Source: Quercus robur (taxonomy: Eukaryota; Streptophyta; Magnoliopsida; Fagales; Fagaceae). Taken from it: DNA of 64,000 nucleotides. The stretch is taken from assembly GCF_932294415.1 (NCBI RefSeq), contig NC_065535.1, forward strand, positions 14,031,282 to 14,095,281, read 5' to 3'. Below the pieces are notes generated by a model that was not told the DNA's origin, did no database searches, and saw only the letters and a list, made by a program, of their open reading frames with translations. The translations under genes and the position numbers were made by a program. Below are positions 38,179-49,778 of the stretch, piece by piece; the stretch's first letter is position 1, and each line of letters starts with the position of its first letter.

Positions 38179-39263
38179 TTTTAGGACATAAGTGTTTCAC
38201 ATTAAGAACATATGTCATGATTTTATGTAATTGGCTTATCCTTTAACAAAACGCACTTTACTTGTAATTGGGTAGATCTAGGATGTGTTTAATACTTCAA
38301 GAAACATGTTGTTCAAGTCTGTATTAAAGTCATGAAGATTGGACCAAGAAACAAGTGAAGAAAAGCTGTTCATTAAAGTTGGACAGATAGCTCGGCAGCT
38401 GCTCAACACCTCTCGACAGCTGCGGATAGATAGCTCGACACCTCTCGATAGCTGGTGAATCGATCGAGAAAGCTTCTGTCTCCTCGACACCTGCTCGATA
38501 GCTGTATCTGTCGAGGTTTAAAGCTCGACACCTACTCGACACCTGCTATCTATCGAGGTTACAAAAATCAGAATTTTCAAATCTGATTTTTGGGCCAGGC
38601 TTTTGTATTTGTGTAGGGTTTCTTTTCTCACAACCCTAGACCTATATAAGGCTTATTTTAGAGGCCGTCACATAAGAGAATATAAGGAGAACATATGCAA
38701 AAGGTGACCGATGCCTTATTCTCTCTGAAAGAAACTACTGTGTCTTTTACGCCTTAGGGTTTTGTAACCAAGTGCTTCTTGATCTTCATTGTTGATGAAG
38801 TGAAGAACTTTGCAACCAACATCTTCTTCTAGTTGGTGATTAAGTCACGTACTGGGATCTGTACAATTAGTTAGTCACGTACTAGGATTCGTACATTAAA
38901 GGGTGGCATTCATATATTGAAGAGTTCAGAGGTTCTGAAGCGGTAGAAGGTTTTTGCTATGAGTTCATCTACGGGGATTGTAGAGTCTAGGGACAAAGGT
39001 TTTGTACTAGATCTGAAATTTCTCTTTACTATAGTGGATTACTTTTTGGGAAGGTTTCCCCTAGGTTTTTTACTGTGAAATTGGTTGGTTTCATTGGTTT
39101 TCCTGGGTTATTATATCTTGTCTTATTTTTTTTTTCCGTTGCATGATTTTGACATGATATTGATGTTTGTTTATTTTAACAAGTTTTGTTCATAATAAAT
39201 CTAATTAACAACTTGGGTTTAAAACTTGTTAATTCTATCAACCGAGGTCTAAATTTCCCAACA
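38179..39263 (+). repeat. Element 3 3' LTR, 1085 bp
   Basis: Pairs with 26867-27553 + 34077-34503. The first bases read TTTTAGGAC rather than TGTTAGGA, so the terminal G is lost. Ends CCCAACA at the CGAAT duplication. Confidence 0.93.
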
Positions 39264-39413
39264 CGAATGAACACCATGGTCCTGAAAGTTCTCAAAGAAA
39301 TCTGATTTAGATTTCTCATCATGGAACCAGATGTGAGAGGGAATAGGAGACGATGACCCGGAACCTTTAAGAGGGTTTCGAGCCGAAGTAGATTTGCACT
39401 GTTTGGGTGTCAT

Positions 39414-41367
39414 AATGCAGTTTATCTGAGAGAGAGAGAGAGAGAACAGAAGGAAACATAACACATGCTTAGGTTAAGAAAGAAAAGAAAGAACATATGC
39501 ATGTAAAATGCATGAACATGTGACGTTCATAAATTAAAAGCATCATGGGAAAAACCCAATCCAAACCTAATAGCACTTAACAAGAATAATCAATCACACA
39601 CATCTAAATATGCATGAAACATTGTTATAATGCAATGAGGATGCAATGTGTGGTCATATAATATCAGATTCACAAAACCCAACCCATATATTTCACAAAA
39701 ATCTCAAAAACCCAAAAACTTTTGAAAACCCCAATACCTAGGTCTAAAAGCATAAAATGCGTGAGAAAGAGAGGATTTAGAGTCATACCATAAGAATGAG
39801 GCTTGAACTAGGCCGAAATCTTGATTGGAGTGAAGATTTGAGTGAGGGAGAGGGGTTTGGGTCTATCGAGAGAGAGAAAAGAAAATGAAATATGAAATCA
39901 CGCCCCAACGTTAAATAGAAAACGCAGCTTGATGGATTGAGATTTCTATCAAGAATTTGTCGAGCTTTAAAATTCGACAGAAGTGAATCTATTGAGGATC
40001 TATCAACGACTAAAGGATGGTCTCGATGGATCGAGGATCTATCAACCAGACAGAGAGCGAGGAAATTTGGCTCGATGGATCAAAGAAGCTGTCAAGCAAG
40101 TGTCGAGCAGGAACCCAGAAATCTCGATGGTTCAAGGATCTGTCGAGATTCTATCGAGAAGGCAGAGAGCACAGGAAAATTCCTCGATGGTTCAAAGAGT
40201 TGTTGAGGTTTCTATCGAGGCTGAAGAAAGAAAGCTCGATAGAAATGGAATCTGTCGAGCTTAAAGAAAGGGAGTTTTTCAAGGAGGAAAAAAACACAAG
40301 GAGATAAAATGCAACAAGCAAGCAACTCAACCAAAGATCCAATCAACATGTTAAGCTCTCAAAACATATCTCAACATAGAGGTAAAGCATTCAAAGATCC
40401 AAACACACACACACACACACACACACTAAACAAGTCTAACCAATTTTATATTTCAAAAACAAGTTAAGACAGTTTAGCGAGCATATATTAACACATGTAT
40501 CTCCTGTGATGGCCAAATCACATTGTACCTGTACATGTATCAAAAGTAGCAAAGAATTTGCATGTTGTGTGTAAAACATAGCAAGAGTGCATAAATCTCT
40601 CATATTATGAAAATTTGAGATATGAGAAAATCAAATATACTCACACACAATCATAACTGTTTGATGGGGACTATCAACTTCAAGGTACATTCTATAACTC
40701 CCAAATCTCCTAGAAACATGCTTACAAACATATTAAAAGCATTTTGATTCTTTTTGCTTTTATATTCTTTGCATAATTTCTTTTAAGCATAGCATCTATG
40801 GGCATATAAGGGAGAGAAGAAATACTCATTTATGTAAGCTAAAACATCCCAATTTTGTTGTGCCTAAGCACACAGATGTTATTCATGTTTGGCGGGTTTT
40901 AGTGGTGAGATAGTTATTTATGCCTTTCTCTTAGAATTTTCTAGTCCTTCCCTTCAAAAAGAGTGATATGAATCTGAGATATAAGAGACAATTTTAATTG
41001 TACTCATCACAAACACAAGCCACAAAGTTTACTTGCTTAGTTGTGCATTGAGATGCTCATCTAAGCTACAAGAGATACAAAGTTTAGAAAACTTTGTTTC
41101 AATGTCCATCCAGGGTACACAAGTACTAATATACACAAACACAAACTGTTTTTGTATTTTTCTAATTTTTCAAAAAAATATATTTTTATGAAAAACAAAA
41201 AAAAAAATTGAAAAAAAAAATGTAAACATACAAAGCATAAAACTAGACTGACTCAAAAACAAGAAAGCAAAACAAACAAGTGATGCAAAAACATAAAGGG
41301 AGAGAGAGAAAAAGTGACTGAATCACTTTGAGCCTTTTTCTTTTCAAACTTTGGTTTTGGAGGAAGA
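39414..41367 (-). other. Element 1 interior between gag and extra ORF
   Basis: No gene. Contains (GA)n at 39429-39442, a TCGA-word-rich patch (39930-40260), (AC)12 at 40402-40426 and a stretch reverse-complementary to element 3 positions 36360-37330. Confidence 0.75.
40402..40426. repeat. (AC)n microsatellite
   Basis: Uninterrupted AC run inside element 1. Confidence 0.95.
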
Positions 41368-43243
41368 TCATTTCCTAGAGTTAAACCTTTGTTCTCGAGG
41401 TGAGGGGGAAGAATTGAAACCGTTCAAGTTTGAAAGGAACATGAGGGCATTGAGAAGATCCCTAAAAGGACCCAAAGATGGTGGAATCTGACCTTGACCA
41501 CCAGATGATAACACACTATTGCTCTGTTGAGTAGCTAACCACTTATAGCAATTTGGATGAGTGTGTCTTGAAGCTCCGCAGTAATGATAGAAATGTGGCT
41601 TCTTTGGTTGAGACTTCTTATTTTTAGCCTTATTGCTCTTAGGGTTTCTAGTCTCTTTCTTCTCTAGCTTAGGGGGTACTCCTAAAATAGATTTGCCTTT
41701 GTCTAGATTGTTCTCACTAGCTATCTCAGTTTTAGTTTCATTATTTTCAACATCATTATCATAAGCAGGTGAGACAAAAACTATTTTACTAGAAAAGGCA
41801 ATATGAGAAGAGTTAGAGAGTTCATACCCCAAGTCGGTTCTGTCAAAAGCTGATTTTTGGAGGTTCAGCATTTCATCTAGCTTTGCACTGGAAGTCCTCT
41901 CCAACTGAACTCAAACTTGGAACAATTCTGCTTCAAGCTTCTTAGTTCTTTCAGCCAAGAAGTTGTTCTCGAACCTCAGTGCTCTAATGGTTTGATTGGC
42001 TTCATCAACCTTTATGGATAGCTCCTCTCGATCTAGGTCCACATCGCTTAGCTTCTTGGTGGCTAGCCTATACAGTTTCCCATGCTTTTCAAAAATCTTG
42101 TACAATTTTGCATAAGCTGTATGGATGTCATCCTGCGTATCCATCTTCTCGAACTCGGATTCCACCAAGTCCTTTTCTTAATCCACTACTTCTACGATCC
42201 CCTCAGTAGGATCCACTATGGCAGAAAAAAGCACTCAAGATTCCCTCGTTGTCACTGTTATCTGACTCAGTCTTAGGCTCAGTATCACTAAAGGTAGCAG
42301 TAAGAACCTTACTTTTCCCAATCAACTTGAGATACATTGGACATTCTTGTTTCATGTGTCCAAAACCTTGACATCAAAAGCACTTTGGTTTGGAGGGAAT
42401 AGTGTACTGACCACCATCCTTAGCATTCTTCTTCCCTCTGTCTTAACTTTTGAATTGAGAAGAATTGGATTGCTTACGGTCCTTGTTAAAACCTTTCACA
42501 TTGGCATTCTTCATGAACTTCTTGAACTGCCTAGTGATGTAGGACTTCATTTTAGAATCTTCATCATTTGAAGACTCATCAGTCTCATTACTTTTGGCCT
42601 TCAATGTCATATTCTTACTTTTGGTTCCTTTTCCAAGTCTAGTCAAACCCAATTCATAGGTTTGCAAGTTGCCAATCAGCTCTGTCAAAGGAATGGTGTC
42701 AATGTCCTTTGATTCTTCAATCGTTGTTATCTTAGCATGAAATCTCTCAGGGAGAGATCTGAGCACCTTTCTCACAATCTTGGGCTTGGGAATATGATCA
42801 CCAAGATTGAATGCTGAGTTCACTATGTCCTTCAACTTGGCATAGAACTCATCAAACGTCTCATCCTCCTCCACCTTTATCTCTTCAAAGCTAGTCGAGA
42901 GCCTTTAGAGTTGTGAATCCTTGACAGCCTTAGTCCTTTCATAGGTTGTCTGGAGGATGGTCCATGCTTCCTTTGCAGTTTTAGTTGAAGATATTTTCTT
43001 GAACTCCTCATTGGTCATCGCATTGAATAGGGCATTCAATGCTCTGCTGTTGAAGTTTGCCGCTTTGATCTTGGCCTTATCCTAATCAACCGGCACTTCC
43101 TTTGGCTTCACCTAGCCAATTTCCACAGCTTGCCAAACCTTCTCATCTAAAGACTGCAAGAAAACTCTTATGCGTACTTTCCAGTATGCATAATCAGTGC
43201 CATCAAATAAATGAGGTATAATAAGAGACTGTCATCTATCCAT
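41368..43243 (-). pseudogene. Element 1 gag (UBN2 type), degenerate
   Basis: Read on the minus strand from ATG at 43243 (MDR*QSL, a stop at codon 4). The core has EEDETFDEFYAKLKDIVNSA and VLRSLPERFHAKITTIEE (42443-42874), clearly homologous to element 3's gag. A knuckle CQGFGHMKQEC lies near 42360. A coiled coil (41911-42168) and a last knuckle-like HYCGASRHTHPNC (first Cys replaced by His or Tyr) follow, and the frame ends FNSRK at 41368. Several stops (about 43130, 43085, 42900) and frameshifts make it non-functional. No pol follows. It is older than element 3's gag by number of defects. Confidence 0.88.
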
Positions 43244-43302
43244 GACAAACAGGGGTCAATGGATCACACAGCAAAGATTAAATTCTAATCAGAGTGTGCC
43301 TA

Positions 43303-43313
43303 CTCTGATACCA
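43303..43313 (-). promoter_or_regulatory. Primer binding site of element 1 (initiator tRNA-Met)
   Basis: On the minus strand TGGTATCAGAG lies two bases inside the right LTR. Confidence 0.9.
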
Positions 43314-43315
43314 CT

Positions 43316-44349
43316 TGTTGGGTTAAAATGAATTGAACACTTGCAAATTAATTAATTACCCAAGTTAATTAATTAGGCTCAATTACATGCAACAGTGTGG
43401 TAGTACAAACAAATCACCAATTATACTAAATGCAGTGGAAAATAAATTTGACACAGGTGATTTGTTTACAAATGGGGAAAACCACTGAGGCAAAAACCCT
43501 ACTAGGTGATTTTAAGATCATCACTACCAAGAATCCACTATTATCAATCACAAGCGGTTACAAGTATAAGGAATCTTACCAAACCCTTTGGCTTATCCCG
43601 AAATGCCAACCTATAGTTGAACCCTTACCCTAATACCCAATTGAACTTGTATTGTAGCGGCAATCTTTCCGTTCAATGCACGAATCCCAGTACGTGACTA
43701 ACCAATGATGCACGAATCCCCGTAGATGACTAAGTCTAGCAACTTGAAAAGGTTGTTGGCTGCAAAGTTCTTCAATTCATCAACAATGAAGATCAGGAAG
43801 CTCCTTGATCACAAAACTCTTGGCATAAAGACGCAGTAGCTTCTTCAAAGAGAATAATGAATGAACTAGGTCACTATATGCATGCATTCTCCATGTATAA
43901 CGGCCTTTAAAATAAGCCTTATATATGTCTAGGGTTGTGAGAAAAGAAACCCAACACATACGCATTAGCTTGGGCAGAAAATCAAATCTGGAAATTCTGA
44001 TTCCGTAAGTCTCGACAGAAACAGCTTCTGTCGAGCTTCAACTTTAAATCTACGCATCAGCTTGGGCAGAAAATCAAATCTGGAAATTCTGATTCCGTAA
44101 GTCTCGACAGAAACAGCTTCTGTTGAGCTTCAACTTTAAATCTCGATAGAAGTCTTTCTGTCGAGATTGTTGTCGAGCTTTAATGATCAACTCTTCTTTA
44201 CTTGTCTCTTGATCAGATCTTCATGGCTTTAACACTTGACTTGAACAACATGTTTCTTGAAGTCTTAAACCCATCCTAGATCTACCCAATTACAAGTAAA
44301 ATGCATTTTCTCAAAGGATTAGCCAGTTACATAAAATATGTCCCTAACA
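43316..44349 (-). repeat. Element 1 right (5') LTR, 1034 bp
   Basis: Pairs with 13615-14404 + 25205-25323. Longer mainly because of a 92-bp tandem duplication at 43960-44143. Confidence 0.93.
43960..44143. repeat. 92-bp tandem duplication in element 1 5' LTR
   Basis: Units 43960-44051 and 44052-44143 both start ACGCATYAGCTTGGGCAG and include the hairpin-forming CTCGACAGAAACAGCTTCTG. The other LTR has one copy. Confidence 0.92.
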
Positions 44350-44388
44350 CGTATCAATGCAACTTTGATAAAATGCAGGTAACATAAG

Positions 44389-45638
44389 CTTCAGCAATTG
44401 CAACGCAAATAGTTTTAAGTATCATAAATAGAAACAAGATTATTGGCATTATATTGTTCAACAAATCTCCGTACGTAACTTTCTTCACAAATTTTTTCAC
44501 AACTGTTGCAAATGACAAGTTATTAATGATATATAGCCCATATGAAAATCAATAACCATTTTTTTAAGAGAAAAATCACTAACAATTTACCACTTCAATA
44601 ACAGTAAAAAAATGTTATGTCAATATTATTACTCTATATTGTTTTTGATAGAATCCCAACAACCCTTTTAATACACATGCGGTTTGTTATATATGCCAAA
44701 TTGCCAGCAAACAATTCCCCTTTCATTTATATAAAGAATTCAAAGTAGTTAAATTCCTTATAACTATTTCTTTTTTCTTTTTTTAATTTGATTGCTATAA
44801 ATGTTTTTAAGTTTTTTTTTTGTTTATTTATTTATTTATTAATAGAGATAGAATTTAAAATTTGTAACATCCACCCTATGATAATTATTCTTTACTATTA
44901 AACCAAGACACTATTAAAAAAAAAATTTGGGTGTAGGTAGGAGTCAAACTTTTCCCATTTGAGCAAACAAGAATGTAAGTTTAAATTTAATTGATATTAT
45001 TCATATTTGAAAGTTTGAATGGATTTATAATCTTTGTTTTGTTTTGGTATTTTTTTTTTTAAGAAGAAAATGGACAAATAATATTATTTGCTACACTAGC
45101 ATGACTGATGTTTGAATGTACATAGAATCTTATTTGCACACAATATTTTCGGTCAACCATATTTTAAGCAATAGATCAAAGGTAGTATTTTCTATAATGA
45201 CTTTGAATTAATTAATCAAAGGTAGTATCTAGCAATAATTATATTCTTTGTGGTGCCTAGTGTATGTAGTTTGAACCCTACTTCTCCCATTAACTACCCA
45301 TCTCAAAAAATGTTGTCACTTTTAAGTTATGAGTACTGCTACAACCACAAACTATTTTACAATACTTTTAGAAATTATTGATGTGACAAATTCTTACTGG
45401 TTCTCATCTGGGTCCATTACTAACATCATCTTCTCACTTACTAATAATCACTCACCACATCAATATTTTGTAAAAAAGTTTGTAAATAGTTTGTGTCCGT
45501 AGCATTACTCATAACCAAAACACAAACAATTCCCTATCATGATTATTGTATTGTACTCAGGGTTGGTTGAACAATAGATACAATCGATGCCATGCAATCA
45601 CCTAAGGCCCCCAAATAAAAGAATGCCCCTACTTGTAA

Positions 45639-45669
<31 letters not shown>

Positions 45670-46861
45670 CATACAAAATTTATTTATCTATATATTTTAA
45701 TTACAAAAAAAATAAATACTTTTATTGGTCAATAAAAAGCATTAAAAAGGCACCATTGTATCCTAAAATGCAAAAGATTGAAAAGGGAAAAAACAACAAT
45801 AGTCAAATTTCAACTAACAAAATTAAATTTTAGAAGACAAATTTATTAACTCATTCTTGAAATATGATGAAGTCATAATTTATACTAGACAAATTCATTA
45901 ATAATACAACGTAATTGTCTTGAAATATGCTAAAATAGAGATTATAAATTTCTAAAACAAAAGAAAAAATCTCTCATCTCTTTATCTCCTATCCATCTAT
46001 ATTCTTACCTTTGTTTTCTTCATCTTGATTCTTGATCTTTTTCTATAAGCTTAGTCATTCTTTGTTCATTGCCCTTCACAGTAGATTCAAGATTGAATAG
46101 GGGCGGTGTGGGCACAGCAGAGGTAACCCTTCTGGCCCTCTCCCTCTCTGTCTTTTTGATATTTAAGATCGTAGAGTTTGATTTTTATTCAATTAAATAT
46201 TTTAAATTATATTTTTTAATCTACTTGATTGATAGGATAACATGCTGGTCTTGCATAGCCCAAAGCATTGCACAATCTACCCATAGGCTACATCACTGCA
46301 CATTGCACAAGGCCATAAGCCCATAGTTCACAATTCATAGCTGGCCCCCACACATCACATGGCCACACACTAACCCACTCACAACCACACTCAATGTCAC
46401 ACCCACTATATCTTTTACTTTTTTTATGCAAAATTTTTACTTTATCAATTATTATAAGTTATCACACCAATTAATAATTTGATGTATATCATATCAACTC
46501 ATTTGTATTATAGTGATTAATATAATTTTAAATAGATTTTAAGTAAAAAAAATCAATTAATATTATTTAATTAGTATTTAAATATAAAAATGCCCCCAAA
46601 GTTGTTGAGCCGCCTTGACTGTAACTATAAGTTTTTTTATCACTAACATGTGCTAGAGACAATTGAAACTTTGCTATGGAGTTCAGTACAAAAGTGTTTT
46701 TGTGTTAAGCTTGGTGATTTGTACAATATCACTTTAAAGATAAATCATGTAGTTCCAGACTAAGCTACAACATTTTTTACTAAAGTGATAGTAATAATCT
46801 GATTTGGACACAACTATTGATTCTACATGGATTTAAAAAGATAAGAAATGTAATACATAAC
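44389..46861 (-). other. Intron 2 of CYP72A copy A with repeat insertions
   Basis: No gene. 44389-45540 matches 62828-64000 in block 3. From about 45555 to 46615 the sequence looks like an unclassified inserted repeat (it starts near GGGTTGGTTGAACAATAG and ends near AAATGCCCCCAAAG). This could not be tested because block 3 leaves the window. (AT)n lies at 45648-45669. Confidence 0.6.
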
Positions 46862-47079
46862 CTTCAACTTCTCTATATGGAAAGCAAGGTTGATAATCTT
46901 TCTGTGTTTAGCCCATTTCTCAACCTCATAGTTTACTACTCCCATTGCAAGCAATCTAGCAAGTGGATTTGGTTTGGGCTTCTGAAAGTCACCTATCTTG
47001 GTGAAAACATCTTTGATATGTTCAGGGCTCATAATGTTTATATGGGGTGTTGGGCCAAGCCATGTAAAAAAATTCTTAG

Positions 47080-47498
47080 CTGCATATGTTTACAAAGATT
47101 GGAAGAAAATCCGATATTTTTAGAAAAATATTATGTCTACAACATTTTCAAAATAAATCTTAAGTGACAGTTTGTTACTGACTATTACTTATGGATGAAA
47201 AATCATTTCAATGGTTTATTTAAATTAGAACCAGTAACACTAGCTTTACCTCAAAAAAAATTATGATTCCAACGCTACCAATTTAGATTCTAGTTTATAG
47301 TTAAATCAATCGGTCTAGTTTGTCTGGTTCAGATTTAAGATTTTGGGCATAAGCTAATACATAGTTGGAAGATTTTAAACAGAAGTTACAGGACTTAAAC
47401 AACCATACATACTTTATTGCTATGAAATGAGTGAGATATAATTTGTGTTTGCTGCAACAAAATCTTTAGGTAATTAAGTTAATTGTAGACATACATAC
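47080..47498 (-). other. Intron 1 of CYP72A copy A
   Basis: AT-rich, GT at 47498 and AG at 47081-47080. No gene inside. Confidence 0.8.
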
Positions 47499-47800
47499 CA
47501 TAATGCTTCACTGTGTGATGTTCAAAGGGGAGAACACGTGGCACAATATCGTCAGAGAGTTCTATGTGTTTAGAACAAGCTTGCTTTATCACCATAGAGC
47601 TATCTTTCATGTCCCCGAAGAAAAGTCTATAGGAATTGACTACAAGACCTTGGTCTTAACCACACCCAATTCAGAATCATGCATGACAACATTGTCATTA
47701 TAACAAAAAGAACAGAGTTGGCAACTTTGTCCAGAGAAATTTCCATTATTATTTTTTTCTTTGTAGAGAGAGATAATAGGCCAAGAATGTACTAGCTCCT

Positions 47801-48775
47801 TGTGATAAATTAACCAATTAATTAGCCAAGTGAATTAATTAAGTTAATTAACATGCAATATGCGTGGTAGCACAAACAAATCACCAACTAAGTTAAATGC
47901 AGCGGAAAATAAAGTTGACACGGTGATTTGTTTATGAATGAGGAAAAAGCAAAAACCCCACCGGGTGATTTTATGGTCACTACTCTCGAAAATCCACTAT
48001 TATCACAACAAACAGTTACAAGTAAAGGAATCCAAGTACCTTATACCAACTTATAGTTGAACCCTTATCCCAATACACAATTGGACTTGTTCTGTAGTGA
48101 CAATCTCTCATTTTCAATACACGGCTCCCAGTACGTAACTGACCAATCGATGCACGGATCAAAGTATGTGACTAACACACCAACTTGAGAAAGATGTTGG
48201 CTGTAAAATTCTTTAGTTCATCCACACGATGAAGATCAAGAAACTCCTTGATCACAAAACCCTATGGCATACAAACACAGCAGCTTTTTCAAGAGAAAGA
48301 TGAACTAGGGCATATATCTTCAATCACAATATGCTTGAATAAAACATTTACATCAAGTTTCATCAACATTATGACAGCCCTTAAAATAATCCTTATATAT
48401 GTTTAGGGTTGTGAGAAAAAAGAGTCTAAACACATACACATAGATATGCATGAAATCAAATTTGAAAAACTGATTTTCGTAAATCTCGATAGATAGGGTA
48501 TCTGTTGAGTAGCAGTCGAGCATCGGGCTAAATTTTCCTTTTAAATCTCGATATATACAATCTGTTGAGCTAGTTGTCGAGCTTTAAAATACAACACTTC
48601 TTCACTTGTTTCTTGGATAGATTTGCATGGCTTTAACTCTTGACTTGAACAATATGTTTCTTGAAAACTTAAACAATCGTAGATCTACCCAATTACGAGT
48701 AAAGTGCATTTTGTCAAAGGATAAGCCAATTCTAAATGACATATGTTCTTAATATGATTCACATATTTCCTAACA
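47801..48775. mobile_element. Solo LTR related to element 1, in the 5' UTR of CYP72A copy A
   Basis: Begins TGTGATAAATTAACC and ends TTTCCTAACA. The interior matches the element 1 LTR (GGTAGCACAAACAAATCACC, ACCCCACCGGGTGATTTTA, CTTGACTTGAACAA). There is no internal region and no second LTR. The flanks (CTCCT / AGAGA) do not form a clean 5-bp duplication. Confidence 0.8.
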
Positions 48776-48835
48776 AGAGAGCTAGAGGTAGAAGAAAGTG
48801 AAGAAGAGATAAGAATGGACATTTCTTCAACACGT

Positions 48836-48843
48836 TTTTTATA
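48836..48843 (-). promoter_or_regulatory. Probable TATA box of CYP72A copy A
   Basis: On the minus strand GGCTATAAAAAACG. Subtracting the solo LTR, it sits about 115 bases upstream of the exon 1 ATG at 47746, so the LTR landed inside the 5' UTR. Confidence 0.5.
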
Positions 48844-49778
48844 GCCTTTTCTTTGTTTTCAACAAGCATTCACAAATTGTCCTAAAGGACAAGGACAAAA
48901 AATAAACGACAAAATAAAACATTAAGAAAATGACATATATATACACATTAACCTCAAAGCATCAGAAGCTCTTTTATTTTTTTGGTAAAGGTTAATAATT
49001 TGTATCTATTATAATTTAGAAATATATATTTTTATTTTTCAAACAAATAAAAAGCATAAACTTTAGAAATAAGCAGTAACTGTAATTTATTTTTTGAACG
49101 TAAAGGGAAAAATATCCTAAATTTTAGAAGTTTTTTTTTTTTTTTTTTAATTCAAAATGAAATTTGTTATTTAACGTTTATGACCCTATTTTTAAATGAA
49201 GTTACTGTTCATTAATAAAGGTATTTTTGAACCACAAAAAAGTCTAGTTGAAAGTGATGAATCCTCTTATATATAGTATAGATAAAATTATGATTTTCTA
49301 TTATTTGGTTATGTCAAAAAAGTGGAAAGAAAATAGAGGAAACAATTAGAAGAAAAAGAAGATTTTAGAAAATTTTATTTTTACAAACCAAATTCGCACT
49401 CTCGGACCAAGTAGATAATTCGCACTCTTCTCGCTTTTTTGTACAATCAAATATAAAGCTCCAAAGGCACACTTGCTTGATGGCGGGGCTAGTGCTGGTG
49501 CCACTGTTGATTCGGCTAGAAAAAAAATATATAGAGCTCCAAGAAATTTTTGTAAAAAAACATCTTTTCATTGGATTTATTGATAGGTTTCTCAATAACA
49601 ACAAAATAAAATAAAATACTGTTGATAGTAGTGTCTGGTATTCAATGTAGTTTATAATCTAGAATGAGCTAGCTTAATGTGACCCAAAAAAATAAAATGA
49701 CATCACCCATGATTCTTGTGGTGCACATTGCGTCATCGATTACATAACCTCCTAAGAATTAAAAATGAGTAATTATGA

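Larger units (their letters stand above)
26867..39263 (+). mobile_element. Element 3: gag-only copia-type LTR retrotransposon
   Basis: Starts TGTTAGGA and ends TTTCCCAACA, flanked by CGAAT at 26862-26866 and 39264-39268. Plus orientation: TGGTATCAGAGC primer site at 34506, gag at 34572-36354, polypurine tract at 38166. There is no pol between gag and the 3' LTR. Its 5' LTR is interrupted by element 4. Without element 4 it is about 5.9 kb. Confidence 0.93.
25864..39413 (-). pseudogene. Element 1 extra ORF ('putative plant transposon protein' type), split by element 3
   Basis: On the minus strand it starts MTPKQCKSTSARNPLKG at 39413 and runs to the CGAAT duplication (39264). It is then cut by element 3 and continues from 26866 to 25864. 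Removing element 3 and one duplication keeps the frame across the site (DHGVHS, then EH*VILSDFSN). The core has FIQEFYSNMHA, RGTHIVVTSDLIAKVLHVPR, CERLRTVSRDEL, FAKGPRFLNMVMTF, HYNSITEPRARFLLSLMEN and IDVYQDTATHDKLIFPSAI. It then passes through MGAISAGSVRLSEAQL to an acidic C-terminal part (EASPDDEDDADSFSDDEM, stop at 25864). Two stops lie near the join and a frameshift near 26170. From memory this is the plant-only domain called 'putative plant transposon protein' (PF20167-like). Its role is unknown. Confidence 0.7.
13615..44349 (-). mobile_element. Element 1: copia-type LTR retrotransposon without pol, carrying three nested elements
   Basis: Starts TGTTGGG and ends CCCTAACA, flanked by CATAT (13610-13614) and CGTAT (44350-44354), a 5-bp duplication with one change. 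Orientation is minus: the primer binding site is next to the right LTR and the polypurine tract next to the left LTR. The interior holds a gag remnant (41368-43243) and one extra ORF (25864-39413), but no protease, integrase or reverse transcriptase. Without elements 2, 3 and 4 the element is about 7.5 kb. It lies in exon 3 of P450 copy A. Copy C shows the uninterrupted site at 62792. Confidence 0.92.
11556..47746 (-). pseudogene. CYP72A-type cytochrome P450 copy A, split by a 30.7-kb nested insertion
   Basis: Membrane-anchored heme monooxygenase of the CYP72 clan, now dead. Exons on the minus strand are 47746-47499, 47079-46862, 44388-44355 plus 13614-13404 (one exon, split by element 1), 12775-12387 and 11977-11556. 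Exon 1 starts MEISLDKVANSVLF (membrane anchor) then NWVWLRPR. It loses about 20 codons and shifts frame before FFGDMKDSS. Exon 2 has TWLGPTPH and FQKPKPNPLARLL. Exon 3 has stops (SQ* for the usual SQW). Exon 4 has a stop in DVI*EFK but keeps the I-helix motif AGEETTS. Exon 5 has NEALRLYPP and a one-base deletion before the PERF region. The heme motif [12 protein letters not shown] survives in another frame. At least five disabling changes mean it was dead or dying apart from the insertion. Clan assignment is by motif recall. Confidence 0.9.

Noticed and set aside
46069-46326. 85-codon frame in P450 intron 2
   Set aside because: No recognisable motif. Lies in an unclassified repeat insertion.
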